Shown here: positions 42,286-54,690 of the stretch, one piece after another
How positions within the stretch are numbered: position 1 is the stretch's first letter
Layout: each line of letters starts with the position of its first letter
Source: Anodontia alba
Lineage: Eukaryota; Mollusca; Bivalvia; Lucinida; Lucinidae
Assembly: GCA_964016985.1 (NCBI GenBank)
Contig: OZ024827.1
Coordinates: 58,467,643-58,531,642, forward strand
Reading direction: 5' to 3'
Length of the DNA: 64,000 nucleotides
Notes under the pieces: generated by a model
Seen by the model: only the letters and a program-made list of their open reading frames with translations
The model's database searches: none
Told to the model about the DNA's origin: nothing
Program-made: the position numbers and the translations under genes

Positions 42286-42333
42286 CTTTTTTAGTTGTCT
42301 TCATGAGTATCAAAGGCTTTAAATAAAATCAAA

Positions 42334-42435
42334 ATGTCTGATCTTTGCACTGCATGTAGCAAGGTTGTTGGTAGACGTCAGCATGCCGTAAATTTGATGC
42401 CTGTGACCGTTGGCAGCATCGTATTTGCGAGACAG
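42334..42435 (+). pseudogene. Broken first exon with Cys-x2-Cys zinc-binding motif
   Basis: ATG 42334 starts MSDLCTACSKVVGRRQHAV; after a one-base slip the reading is FDACDRWQHRICETG up to CAG|GTAATA, a good donor. C-x2-C ... C-x2-C-x2-WQH-x3-C is a PHD/FCS-like zinc site that I associate with N termini of mollusc MULE-type transposase proteins (inference). No further exon is seen before the SINE-like copy at 43 kb. Confidence 0.45.
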
Positions 42436-42995
42436 GTAATACAAATTTCATTTATTAGCTATTTGGAGGCTAATATTTATTTATTTATTTAGTTATTTGA
42501 ATGCTAAGGCTCATATATAGTAGAAAACATGTTTTTACCAAAAGACTGATTATTTTGAAGTTGCAAAAACTGGTTTCATATGAATCTATATTCGGAGCAG
42601 TGCAGATCCTAGTTGTGTTGCAAGGTGTGCATGACATGACATGGGTCTGTTCTGTTTGGACAGATGGACCTTGGTGGGCAGTGTGGCTCTAGATTGGGTG
42701 CTGCGGGATACCTCCTATCTTTTCATGCAAATTGTTTCCTTAGGTAGGAGATAATTTGCATGCAGTGTCAGATCCTTTTTCTAGGAAAAAATATCGCCAG
42801 TTTGTCATCTGCTGAATCTGCCCATAGCATGATTAGTGTTAAAGTCAATGTATTTATGACTGTGAGCAAACAATGAACACAGCTCCAGATGTTTTTTTTT
42901 TTTTTTCATCATGAGTTTTGGTATTTTGCTTATCTCCATGAAAGTATATGATGTGGATATTCATTAGAGCTGCCTCTGTGAAGCCCTTCTAATGA
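42436..42995. other. Unassigned sequence
   Basis: T-run at 42892-42905; no gene recognised. Confidence 0.35.
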
Positions 42996-43226
42996 GTACT
43001 TTTGTCACCGGGGCACCCAACTGATATTGGCTTGCAGTTGGGCAAGGCCTTCTGTCCTTGCAGCAGGTATGGGTAGAGGGAGAATATTGTTATTTCTTCT
43101 GATCCTTCACTTTCTTTCATTTCCCTTTTTCTTCCCTATCCCTCTCTCTTTTCTCCCATTTCCAGGGAGACGACACAAAATGACCCACAAGGGTTCACAT
43201 GTCGTTAAACCCCAACACAATCAATC
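42996..43226 (+). mobile_element. SINE-like retroposon, copy 2
   Basis: Aligns with 16370-16620: TGTCACCGGGGCACC, GGGCAAGGCCTTCTGTCCTTG, GACACAAAATGACCCACAAG and TTAAACCCCAACACAATCAA. Likely shorter at its 5' end. A possible short target duplication is TCTAAT near 42989 and 43227. Confidence 0.82.
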
Positions 43227-43359
43227 TAATTCAGTAGTACCCAATAGTATATATTTTTGTGGAGAAATCAGGAAAATGTTTATCTGGATATTCCTGTTAT
43301 CTGTAGCTATGCAGAATGACTCCTGAAATTGGATAATATGATACGACAACCCAAAATTT

Positions 43360-43910
43360 GACAAAGGTACAAGTTGACTAAGGTACGAGTTGACTAAGGT
43401 ACGAGTTGACTTAGGTACGAGTTGACCAGAAACCCTTGTAACTATGGAAATTCATCCTTGATAGGGTCACCGCACCATAGTTTATACGTTGTCTTCATGA
43501 GACTGATTACTGTGCATGCTGTGCTTTCGACGTCTTTCAGAAAGTGGTTTTTTGCTTGGCGCTTTACACAAAAGAAGTAAAATTGCTAACTTATGTCATG
43601 ATTTAATGCAAAACCATTTGTCGTAACTACCTGTGCACAAAAAGTTTTATTCTAGTCATTGAGTTTTAAAAGATCAAATATTTTCACTTTTTCCCATAGT
43701 AAAAAAGAATGCAAATTGTGCAGAAATCTGTAGTAACTTGGAGACAGATCTTCAACAAGTTCTGCTTGTTCAATTTTTCTGAGATTTTCACAATATTGTT
43801 GTGAAACAGCAATAGTTGAAATTCAGCAAAGAAAAGTAAAAGAAATATTTCCTTAAACAAAAATCCAAAAAAATCACTATGCCATTTTCTCGGTGATTCG
43901 TGCCCTTAAA
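43360..43910 (+). repeat. Dispersed repeat family R1, copy 3
   Basis: Starts with four tandem (GTACGA/GTACAA)GTTGAC phrases (43370-43432). Then CTTTCGACGTCTTTCAG, GCTTGGCGCTTTACAC, AATGCAAAACCATTTGTC and CACAATATTGTTGTGAAAC, all shared in reverse with 34060-34480. Confidence 0.75.
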
Positions 43911-44067
43911 GGTATTCTTGGTTCTGCACTTCCGGTTGCCTCGTTTTACCTTTATTCCTAGATACCCTAGTTACGATGAAAACAAATGACCACCGTGCAT
44001 TACCTGTAATGAATCATGTAAACTTCACTTGCTAAATTCATTCATCTGTTATCCAAACTATTTTTAT

Positions 44068-45015
44068 ACTCCGCCACACAATAGTGGCGGGGTATTATGG
44101 TTTCACGTTGGACGTCCGTGTGTCTGTCCGTCCATCTGTCGTACGTCCGTCCGCCCATCCATCCATCCGTCCGTTTTTCGTTTCCGTATGATAACATGAG
44201 TAAACATCAATGGATTTTCACCAAACTTGGTATGTGCATTGATATTGTGGAGATCTGGTTTGGGATTGCTAATGGGCAAATTTCTTCAAATTTTTACGGA
44301 GTTATCTGCCCGAGACACGCCCATATTTTTGTTTCTGGATGATAACTTGAGTAAACATCAATGGATTTTCACCAAACTTGGTATGTGCATTGATATTGTG
44401 GAGATCTGGTTTGGGGTTGCTAATGGGCAAATTTAGTCAAATTTTTACGGAGATATCTGCCCGAGACACTCCCATATTTTCGTTTCCAGACGATAACTTG
44501 AGTAAATGACAAGGGATTTAAACCAAACTTGCTATATACATTGACATTCAGGAGGTCTGGTTTGGGATTGCTAATGGGCAAATTTCGTCAAATTTTTATG
44601 GAGTTATCTGCCCGAGACACGCCCATATTTTCCTTTCCGGACGATAACTTGAGTATATAACAAGGGATTTTAACCAAACTTGCTATATATATTGACATTA
44701 AGGAGATCTGGTATGGAATTGCTAATGGGCAAATTTCGTCAAATTTTTACAGAGTTATCTGCCCGAGACACATCCAAATTATTTTTCCGGATGATAACTT
44801 GAGTAAATAACAAGGCCTTTTAACCAAACTTGCTATATGCATTGATATTATCAAGATCTGCTTTAGGATTGTTATCTGTCCATTGACATTATCAAGATCT
44901 GGTTTAGGATTGTTATCTGTCCCTCCGTCATTTTCTTTCCAGACATTATCGCAACGATAACTTTAATACATAAACAAATAATTGTATGGCGGGGTATTAT
45001 GCTTGCGGTGCTTTT
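44068..45015 (+). mobile_element. Tandem-array element H4 (CCGCCACAC family)
   Basis: Starts with hairpin CCGCCACACAATAGTGGCGG and GGGTATTATG, followed by a GTCC/CATC microsatellite (44120-44175). Five units of 150-152 bp begin GATAACTTGAGTAAA near 44188, 44340, 44491, 44642 and 44792. It ends TGGCGGGGTATTATGCTTGCGGTGC. Same general layout as H1-H3 with different sequence. Confidence 0.75.
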
Positions 45016-45165
45016 ATTTTCTTATGAAAATGTCATTGTTTTATAGTTGTTTTTACTAAATTTTGAGCCATTTTGGAGGCAAAATAGTGTTTTATTCATG
45101 CATATTCAGATGCAGTCAGCTGCTGCTTATTTATCTGCAGGCTTGTTTTTTGTTTTTTTTTTAGC

Positions 45166-48100
45166 TCACCTGAGCTATGCTCAGGATGAGCTATTGTGAT
45201 CACTTTTTGTCCGTCGTCCATGCGTCCGTCTGTCCGTTAACATTTTCAAACGACTTCTCCTCTGAAGCCGCTGAGCCAATTTTGCTCAAATAACATACGG
45301 AGCCTCCTTAGGTAGGGGGAACAAAAGATTTCTAAAATGGTCATAGTCCGTTGACCAAGATGGCCGCCATGCCCATATATGGTAAAAACCTTTAAAAATC
45401 TTCTACTCCAGGACCGAGGATGGCTTGGGGCTGAATCTTTGCACAAATCATCGGGGACATGATGTCTACCAAAATTGCTAAAATAATTGTTGTACATTGA
45501 CGTTTGACCTTTTTACGGCAAGGTCCAGTTTGCTTCCCTATGCATTTGTATGGGCACCATACTTTTGTATGGGAAAAATGTTTAGAATTTCAAACGACTT
45601 CCCCTCTGAAGCCTCTGAGCCAGTGTTGCTCAAATTTCATGTGGAGCCTCCTTAGGTTGGGGAAACGAAAGATTGCTAAAATGGTCACAGTCCATTGACC
45701 AAGATGGCCGCCATGCCCATATATGGTAAAAACCTTTAAAAATCTTCTTCTCAGAGGATGCCTTGGGGCTGAATCTTTGCACAAATCATCGGGGATGAGA
45801 GGTCTACCAAAATTTCTAAAATAATTGTTTTACATTGACGTTTGACCTTTTTACGGCGAAGTCAAGTTTGCTTCCCTATGCATTTGTATGGGCACTATAC
45901 ATTTGTATGGGGAAAATGTTTAGAATTTCAACCGACGTCTCCTCTGAAGCCTCTGGGCCAGTGTTGCTCAAATTTCATGTGGAGCCTTCTTAGGTTGGGG
46001 AAACGAAAGATTGCACAAATGGTCGCGGTCCATTGACCAAGATGGCCACCATGCCCATATATGGTGAAAACCTTTGAAAATCTTCTTCTCCAGAACAGAG
46101 GATGCCTGAGGCTGAATCCTTGCACAAATCATCAGGGACGGGAGGTCTACCAAAGTTGCTAAAGTGATGGTCGTACCAGGGCTCGGGAAAACCGAATTTC
46201 TTTCGGTCCCAGACCATTATTTAGAGATTGGGACCGATTAGAAACAGCCAAAAGCCCAAAAAATCGGTCCCATACTTGCCCATTACGAAGGAAATTTTCT
46301 CCGATTCTGTCAGATATTTAGGATATTCTCAAATTCTAAACTTACCTAGCTCAGATGTCAATCTGTTAATTACACATGACTAATCCAATAATTGCCTCGA
46401 GTCAAGTTGTGTAAACAAATTACATGAGATCTCGTAGTTCATCGCGTTATCTCGAATCTCGCGAGATTACAGTGGTCGTGTGAAAGTAATTAGCTTCGGG
46501 CGCTATTACTGAAGTTCAAAGACTCCTTGATGTGTTTGATGTTTTGATAGTTAAAAAGAAATCTGTTTTGCTGTGTTTGTAAAGTGCAGCACTTAATTGG
46601 TCTTCAATGATGCGACGCGGAATGATAATTACTTCGCCAGTTTCTTTACCTTGTTTGATCAATGTTTTAAAAGATCAATGAGTAAAATAAACACTTTGAG
46701 AAAATAATCTCAGGAAACCAAAGAAGTACAATAACATGGTACATTTCGTATGTTTATTTTTTTTTCTGTCCCATTTTACATGATGGGTAGCGCAAACAAC
46801 AATTCTTGTCCCGGAGTCTTGTTTTGTCTTGTATAATTATGGTCCTGGTAATTATACTCTAGCCATATCAGGTTGTCTCCCCTGTCCACATGTCAATCAA
46901 GTATGATGTCTTCTATCATGTCCGCTTTGCCTACAACACGTTCTAGTCTTGTATTTGCTTTTACATGCGTAGCTTAACGTCTTTAAATGTTTGAAACTAA
47001 GAACTCCACCAAACACAACAATGTACGACCACTGTATGGAAATCGGGATTAATTCATAGGACTTCACTTATTGTCATTAGTTTTCGTGACAAATATCAAA
47101 TTTTTTTTTCTATGGAAATTAGTTAGGTGATGACGTCATCTGCTGGACCGATTCATTTTTCAATATTTCCCGAGCCCTGGGTCGTACATAGACGTTTGAC
47201 CTTTTTACGGCGAGGTCAAGTTTGCTTCCCTATGCATTTGTATGGGCACCATACATTTGTATGGGAAAAATGTTCAGAATTTCAAACGACCTTCTCTGAA
47301 GCCTCTGGGCCAATGTTGCTCAAAGTTTATGTGGAGCCTCCTTAGGTTGGGGGAACGAAAGATTGCTTAAATGGTCGCGGTCCATTGACCAAGGTGGCTG
47401 CCATGCCCATATATGGTAAAAACCTTTAAAAATCTTCTTCTCCAGAACCAAATAAGCCCTAGGGCCTTATCTTTGCACAAATGCTCGGGGACAGGAGATC
47501 TACCAAAATTGCTAAAATGATGGTCCTATGTTGATGTTTGATCTTTTTACGGCAAGGTCAAATTTTCTTCCCCATGCATTTGTATAGGCCCTATACATTT
47601 ATATAGGAAAAATGTTGAGAATTCATATTTTGGACATCTCTTCTCAAACCTTAGATCGCTTTGAGCTGAAACTTGCTCTTTAGCAACAGGATGACTTCTG
47701 GATCGAAACAAGCCAAACTTGTGTCGATCAAAAATCCAAGATGGCTGAAATGGTTCTGCTCCATTGAACAAGATGGCTGCCAGAGCTAAAAAATAGAAAA
47801 TCTTCAAACGACATCTCCTCCTTGGCTAATGGCCTGATTTCAAAATATTTGCACAGAAGTGTTCCACCAATGGTCCTCAACCAAAATTACCAAAATGGCT
47901 CCGCTTGGCTGAACAAAATGGCGGCCAGAGCTAAACATAGAAAACCTTTAAAGGACATCTCCTTGCAGTCAGAGTCCTGATTTCAAAGTAATTTCACAGA
48001 AATGTTCCTCTTATCCCCCTTTACCAAAATTGCTAAAAAAGGTCTGCTCAGCTGAACAAAATGGCCACCAGAGCTAAAAATGGAAAAAAAACAACCTTTA

Positions 48101-48629
48101 AACATCTCCTCCTTGGCCAGTGGCCTGATTTCAAAATGATTTCACAGAAATGTTCCTCTTATCCCCCTTTACCAAAATTGCCAAAATGGTTCTGCTCTGC
48201 TGAACAAAATGGTCACTCGAGCTAAAAATAGACAAACCTTTAAACGACATCTCCATGGCCAGTGGCAAGATTTCAAAATAATTTCACATCAATGTTCCTC
48301 TTATGCCCTTTTGCCAAAATTGGTAAAATCGTTCTGCTCTGCTGAACTAAATGGTTGCCAGAGCTAAAAATAGAACAAAAAATCCTTTAAGGACAGGATA
48401 TGTAGAACCAAATGACTTCTGAAAAATATCTGAACTTTTGTTTTTACTTATGGCGTTTTGAAAATTTCAGCATTTTAACCTTGTCAGCAAGATATCTCAA
48501 AAACTGTTTAAGCCATTGCCTTGCCATAAGTTTCAATATTTGACAGTATTGGAAAAATGTTGCATGCCATCTGCATATCTGCAGTGGCGGTTTCACTCAG
48601 GTGAGCGAGTTGTGGCCCCTGGGCCTCGT
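45166..48629 (+). mobile_element. Tandem-array element H3, two unit types, hAT inside
   Basis: 5' end AGCTCACCTGAGC with hairpin GAGCTATGCTC, GTCCGTC microsatellite (45209-45238), then about four units of ~340 bp starting CGACTTCTCCTCTGAAGCC (45251, 45595, 45933, 47286). A second block of ~150-bp units (ACATCTCCTCCTTGGC, about 47805-48370) follows. It ends CACTCAGGTGAGCGAG and a hairpin GGCCCCTGGGCC before a T-run. The element at 46177-47179 was inserted into the fourth unit. Confidence 0.82.
46177..47179. mobile_element. Non-autonomous hAT element in H3
   Basis: Perfect 14-bp inverted ends CAGGGCTCGGGAAA, flanked by an 8-bp duplication GGTCGTAC at 46169-46176 and 47180-47187. Both features are diagnostic of hAT. 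1003 bp with no open transposase frame. Confidence 0.96.
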
Positions 48630-48953
48630 TTTTTTTTAATTTTTTTTGGACAGATCTGTTTTTCTGACAGATCATTATTTTATTAAAAAGAATCCAGTAC
48701 ATAATTATAGTTCCATAGATTTGAACAATAAATTGGTAGTCAATAAACTGACCTAGACTAAAGAAGTTGGACTGGACTGGACTGGGTTGAGGGAGCAGGT
48801 AGAAAGTGGGTTGAAGAAAGAAAAAGATGAGAAAGAAGAGGGGATGGGAGATAGGCGGTTGGGTAGGAGAAAGGAGAAGAGAGGTTGGAGAAGGGAGGAA
48901 GAGATATGGAATAAAGGCAAAAAAAGGTGGGAGAAAGGAGACAAGGGTCTCCC
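48630..48953. repeat. Purine-rich tract
   Basis: 48785-48950 is strongly purine-biased on the plus strand (GAAAGAAGAGGGGATGGGAG-like). Open frames across it, Lys/Glu/Arg-rich, are composition artefacts. Confidence 0.7.
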
Positions 48954-48958
48954 CACTG

Positions 48959-49154
48959 CAGGGGTCATCCTAGAGCTTTCGGAGAGGGAGAAGTTTTCAA
49001 TCAATTTCAGGATTTCAGGGAGAAGTTTTGGTCCAAATTTTGTATTTCTCTATACATTCTATACATTTTCACTTCTCCCTCAGCTCAAGATAGGGAGAAG
49101 TCAATCAGCTTAGGGAGACTTTTTCTCTCAAATCGCCCTCTAGGATGACCCCTG
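48959..49154. mobile_element. 196-bp MITE with CAGGGGTCA ends
   Basis: Perfect 17-bp inverted ends CAGGGGTCATCCTAGAG, flanked by CACTG at 48954-48958 and 49155-49159. GGGAGAAG recurs inside on both sides. Same ends and duplication length as 26187-28974. Confidence 0.92.
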
Positions 49155-49169
49155 CACTGGCTGTATTTG

Positions 49170-49643
49170 TTAAGTACAACATCAGAAGGTTTGTTTAGTT
49201 TGGTAGCTATGTCGATCAGCGAAGTATGGTATCTTGGGAGAAATGTTGATCGACTTAAGTTGTTAAGTTGAACACGGCTGGTGTGTTAAGTTTTGTATGT
49301 TTGTCGGTTGAGTTTGGTAACTTGGGAGGAATGTTGAATGACTTGAAGCCTTTAAGGTCAACATTGGTCGGTGTGTTTAGTTTGGTAGTTATGTTGGATA
49401 GGTTTGGTATCTTGGGAGTAATGTTGATCAGCTAAAATTGTGAAATTCAACATCCATCAATGTGACTTGATGGGATGTCATTTGACTAAAGCTGTAAAGT
49501 TCAACACTGCCAGTGTGTTTGGTATATGTGTCAGCTGTGTTTGGTACATGTATATTGGGAGAAATGTTGATCGGCTAAAGTTGTTAAATTCAACACCGGC
49601 CGCTGTATTTATTTGGTAGGTGTGTCACCTGAATTTGATATCT

Positions 49644-49696
<53 letters not shown>

Positions 49697-50505
49697 GGGA
49701 GGGGGGATGCAGGGGAAATGTTGATCTGCTAAAGTTGTCAAGTTCAACACAATTTAGTTTGGTAGTTGTTACTTTTTGCTAAGTTCGATTTCTTGACAGG
49801 AATGCTGATTGGCTAAAGCCGTTAAGTTTAAAACTGTGTGTATTTATTTGTAGTTAGACGACATATTTTTGGTATCTTGAGAGGAATGTTGATTGGCTCA
49901 AGTTGTTAAATTCAACACCGGTTGATATGTTTAGTTTGGGATGTGTGTTAGTTGAGTTTGGTAATGTGGGGAGTTTGTTGATCAGCTTAAGCAGTTAATT
50001 TCAGTACCGGTCAGTGTGTTTAGTTTAGCAGGTATGTCGGATGAGTTTTTTATCTTAGGAGGAATGGTGATGGGCTAAAAATGTTAACTTCAACACCAGC
50101 TGGTGTGTTTAGTCTGGTACGCATGTCAGCTGAATTAGGTATTTTTTTAGAAATATTGATCGGTTAAATGTGTTAAATTCAACACCAGCCATTGTGTTTA
50201 GTTTGGTAGTTGTGTTGGCTGACTTCGGTATTTTGGGAGGAATAGTGATCGGCTTAAGTTCAACATCGGTTGATGTGTTTAGTTTCCCAGCTAGTATTCT
50301 TTATAAATCTGTCAATACCGGCCCGCTACAGATTTATGTAGAATGCTCACTGGGTTGGTTGGTGTGTCGGCTGAATTTGGTATCTTTGGAGGAATGTTGA
50401 TCGGCTAAAGTTGTTAAGTTCAACACCAGCCAGTGTGTATAGGTTGGTATCTTGGGAGGAATGATGATTCGCTAAACCTTTTTCTTTCAACACCGGCATT
50501 GAACT
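49170..50505. repeat. Minisatellite, ~85-90-bp units
   Basis: About fifteen units built from GTTTAGTTTGGTAG, GAGTTTGGTATCTTGGGAG, GAATGTTGATCGGCTAAAG and TTAAGTTCAACACCGG. A (GT)n run lies at 49646-49694 and a 70-bp hairpin insertion at 50285-50353. Confidence 0.9.
50285..50353. repeat. Hairpin insertion in minisatellite
   Basis: CCCAGCTAGTATTCTTTATA then AATCTGT is mirrored by ACAGATT then TATGTAGAATGCTCACTGGG; arms of about 27 bp with a few mismatches around a 15-base loop. Confidence 0.75.
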
Positions 50506-51574
50506 AGGACTGTTAAAGTAGAGGTATTTCAATAAAAACTAAGCTATCTATATGTACATATTTTGGTTTCCTCAATAATCTAGTAAAATAGTAGGTTATA
50601 AAACTGAGAGATGAATACTGATTTAGATGTTTTTTTAAGGCTAAGGACCATTCGCAGGCCCTGATGACTCTGACAGTAACCTCAGTAGAGTAATATGCCC
50701 GGAGCCAATGTAAACTTATACAGTCTCCAAGGTTGACAGGTGTAAAACCAATAACACATTTGGTTTTTATAATAACACAAATTGTTTTATTTCTATATAC
50801 ATTTACCTTCAATGGATATTTATCATTATCTATGTTCCAATTATTTTACCTTTGTGTCGATATCAAACATTAAAATGACGGAAGATTTCCTAGCAAACGC
50901 CTTGTCAAGCACTAGAAAAGTAGGCAGTGTATCAATAATTATACAATCAATGATATTGTCATTCAATGTAAACAACTCAGAATAGAACAGTAAATCACGA
51001 TTTTTATCGAGGATAAGATGTTCTAGAGAGCACCCATTACCAGTAATGGTTACTAACGATCTGTTACACCGTAGTCAAGTATTAGGATCACCTCTGCTTT
51101 TTCAGTAGGCGCCAATATTCGTGATATAATATAATTTGTGCAATGTCAGTTTATGACAAAAACATCACTATTCTTTCAAATAAATTTGTAAACAATATGT
51201 TATAAATCAGAACATCGGAAATGCAACAAATTTGTGTCAATTTCGATATTTATCTTACCTTAAAGTCGGTCATAGCTGATCAATATCACCTGGAAGCTTT
51301 CTCATTGGATTCGTGCCCTATGTTAATAAACCCATTTTGGTTGTGTCCCTTTGACCAGTGGCTGACTTCACATGTTACATTCAAACTTTAAGCACTAAAT
51401 TGCAGCTATAGCCCTGTTGATAGTTATTGTTCATTGAATTACATGACCATGAACAAATTAACAATTTATCTAATTAATAACTCTGGGTAAAGTAACTGAA
51501 CTTGAAAAAAAAATGCACTGCTGAATATTTTTAAATAACATATTTACATATTGTTAAACTAGAAGTAATTTGGG
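50506..51574. other. Unassigned AT-rich sequence
   Basis: No supported gene or repeat. Confidence 0.35.
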
Positions 51575-54119
51575 AAAATTAATAATCACAATGAGGGCAT
51601 AGAAATTCACTATGTCTTCTCACTACACGTACAGGTGTGCAGAATGCTAGATGAACCCAATGATCACAAACATCACATTTTGCCCATGTTATTATTTTCA
51701 GAAACTGTAAATTATTATGGCTTGGTGGTGACTACACAGCAAGTAGTGGTATCATCTTCATTATCACTCATATCTTCATCTTGCAAAGAGATGCTGGTTG
51801 GTTTTCTACTGATTCCACTGGTTGAGGGCTTGGGACTTGGCACTATTCCACTGGTTGAGGGCTTAGGACTGATTGGAGATGTTTTTAGTGTTGTTTTATT
51901 CTGTTTCTTTGGACATTTGGTAGATTTCTTTGCTTCATTTTTATCCTCATAAGTTTTCATTTTATCTGTAAATTCCTTTTCAGTTATGGCAGTACCCCCA
52001 GGTTTTGGTTTTACATTGCTTTCTTCAGATCTTTTTAAGTTTTTACATGTATTACAAGGGCTGGGTGCCGTGAAAAATAAAGTACCATGGTATACCACGG
52101 TATTTAGCAGAATACCATGGTATGTACCACTGTATATCGCAACAGTATTAAATAATGCAGAGGTCATTGTGAAATTGCCAGCAGTAGTTGCCATGTGGTT
52201 GATATGCCAACATCTGATGGTCTATAAGCTTAAACCCCCTCAATCATCTGTGCTGAGTTTTATTTTCAATGGAATATTGATTTACATTATATATTGTAAT
52301 AGAAATTTATATTTTAAATTAAAATCAGCAGTGGAGAGTGGAGACTGGTGATACATGTAGGACCATAAGTCAGCAGTTTCCAGCACATAATGCTTCAGTA
52401 ACCTATTCCTGCTTATTATCAATTTTATAACTGCATACTTATTTACATCCCTATAACCCCTGTTATACTTTCATTAAGTATCAACATTTATTGTTAAATA
52501 TACATGTATCTACTACAAGTAATGGTGCATGTATAATTATTTCACCTCATCCATTGCCTAAGAAATGAAGGCTCACCATTTGCAAATGAAATTCAAATGG
52601 TTTATAACTGAAGCACACCAGTTGAAGCTGTTTCAGCTTCAACTGTTTCAATATTTTGGAGATTTATGGTTTTCTACAATAGACTTTTGCTAAAAATAGA
52701 ACCATCAGGATACCGCGGTATAGGCAAGTGTACTGCGGTACGTACTGCCCCCAAAAAATACCGTGGTATACCGGTGTACACGTATTTTTGAACACCCCTA
52801 TGTATTACATTCTTAACAGCTCTTAGCAGACTGTATCCTCTCAACTTTCAGCTGCAAAAACTCTTCAACTGCACCCTTCCCAGTCTTGATGGCTTTTACT
52901 TTTTCCTGAGGCTGATTTTCTCTAAAACATTCACTAGGAAATAGTTTATTTTTTGTCAATGACATCCTTTGAAAATGGATAGATTCCTGTCTTGCGAAAC
53001 CCTGACTGGATGTTGATGGGTATAAATGCTTTGAAGTAGGCTTTACACACCATACTGCACTTCTCATACTTAGTTATGTTCTGCCCAATGTGATTTCTCA
53101 TGAATATAGCACACTCTGTATAATAAAATGATTTAAATGGACCAAATCTAGCAACATCTAAAGGTTGAAGTAGATGGGATGTATGGGCAGGCAAAACAAA
53201 ATAATGTTATGGTTGTTGGCCCATTCAATTAAACTGGTGGAAACCTGTGAGGCATGTCCGTCAAAAACCAGAAGAATTGGTTCACTGCTGCTTGCCTGGG
53301 TTCTTACATATGGTAGAAAATGATCCTGTAGATACTGCTTAAATACCTCAGAATTAGACCATCCTGACTCTGACATTACACCTTCAGCTCCTGTTGTAGC
53401 ACCTTTCATTAATTCAGGGTTGTACCTTTTTCCCTTGAAGACCAAAAAAAGGAGACAAGGCATTTCCCAAGGCATTAGCACATCCAATAAGTATTATTGT
53501 AGTTGATCTGGGTGATGTTATTGCCTGTGGCTTAGTATTGGGGTTGGCTATGACATTTGGTGGTCTATGTTCAGGTTGTAATCCAGTTTCATCAATGTTA
53601 TAAATATTTTGTGGTTTGTCATCCAGCTTGTAATTATTTCTGACAGGTTCTCAAAGTATCTGTTAACAGTTTCTGGAGTTGATGATTTTGCTCTGGTTGT
53701 TTCTAACCTCCTAGGATTGAGAGAGATAAGTCTATGTTCCCACCGGTTTAAGAACCCATATAGCCATTTGTTGTTTAAAGCTTTCATGGATGTACTCTTT
53801 CCAAGATCATAAGCTAATTCACCAGCTAGATGCTGCAGCTGAATATTGCTGTACCCATATCCTAGCTGGGCCATTGCCTCAACATGTTCTATAAGAGTCT
53901 CTTCTTCTTCAGATTTAAGTATAGTCTCTCCACCTACCTGAAAATTGACTGGGTCAATATGCCCTTTTACTGTATCTCTTAGGGTCTGCACTGGGACCCC
54001 AAACTGTACAGCTGCTGTCTTAACTGGAGTGCCTGCCTTCACGACTAATTTGTAAGCTTTCACAAGGACATCTGGTGTATAATTTCTGTACCGTCTTTCA
54101 GTACGTCTGGGTTTGACCT
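51575..54119 (-). pseudogene. pogo-like transposase gene with PHD-like C terminus, broken
   Basis: A candidate intron acceptor (GTATTTTCAG) precedes the coding part at about 54119. In order on the minus strand: a psq/CENP-B-type helix-turn-helix (RTERRYRNYTPDVLVKAYK, PVKTAAVQFGVPVQTLRD), a DDE domain with NIDETGL (Asp), ILLVFDGHASQVS (Asp) and PLDVARFGPFK (Asp), and a basic linker. A Pro/Ser-rich stretch (SPKPSTSGI twice) and a zinc finger (WAKCDVCDHWVHLAFC ... CPHC) follow. Frame changes occur near 53560, near 53170 and near 51720; a TAA at 52813-52815 and a hAT insertion at 52056-52800 also break it. Pogo-type transposases with a C-terminal zinc finger are frequent in marine invertebrates. 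Terminal repeats were not identified. Confidence 0.85.
52056..52800. mobile_element. Non-autonomous hAT-like element in the transposase gene
   Basis: Flanked by an 8-bp duplication TGTATTAC at 52048-52055 and 52801-52808. Ends AAGGGCTGGGTGC and, reversed, TAGGGGTGTTC, with internal ACCATGGTATACCACGGTAT and its mirror near 52755. 745 bp, non-coding. Confidence 0.9.
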
Positions 54120-54469
54120 GAAAATACAAGCACTCATATTCCCCCATCTGCAAAAATATTCAAAAAGAGAGGAGTTTAGAAATGAACGCAGATGGGAGAA
54201 ATGATTGCAAAGGGCTGCAAAAAGGAAAAAATAAAGAAAAATGGGAGTAAAGTAAGGGGTCATAAGCAAAGAGTATGTCTTCATTTGTCCGTTTATCTGT
54301 GTTTAAATACATACATGGGCCAATGTACCTGCTTTTTCCTCATTTTCTTGGCTTTAACTTCAATTCAGCTTCCTTCAACAAAACTTTTTTGCAACTGGCA
54401 CACGTGCAACAGTTGTACGCTCACGATTTTCACGCGATTAAGAAGGGCACGAATCTGATGAGAAGGCAC
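54120..54469. other. Upstream of the transposase gene, unassigned
   Basis: Could hold a 5' exon or promoter; none is evident. Confidence 0.3.
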
Positions 54470-54690
54470 AAATTCATGAGAAATGGTCATTATAGAAAAT
54501 GCATAACTCAGACCAATTTTTGCTGTAAATTTAATTTTAGGGTACATATTTGAGAACAAAACACAGAAACAGAAAAGACAAATGGTTTCTGATAAGATAT
54601 AGTCAATCAGAACAAAATACTTTCATTTAAAGTAAAACATCGAGCAAAAAACATCTTTTCGAGTGATGTCAAAAGAATAGTAGCTGACAG
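54470..54690 (-). repeat. Dispersed repeat family R1, copy 4
   Basis: Reverse complement shares TTTTGACATCACTCG, TTTTTTGCTCGATGTTTTAC, TTTGTTCTGATTGAC, CTTATCAGAAACCATTTGTC and GTTCTCAAATATGTACCCT with copies at 22.7 and 34.1 kb. Confidence 0.68.

Noticed and set aside
48787..49148. Lys/Glu/Arg-rich frame of 108 codons and neighbours
   Set aside because: Reads the purine-rich tract and enters a MITE; composition artefact.
51986..52351. 121-codon plus-strand frame
   Set aside because: Spans the edge of the hAT-like insertion at 52056 and lies antisense to the transposase linker.
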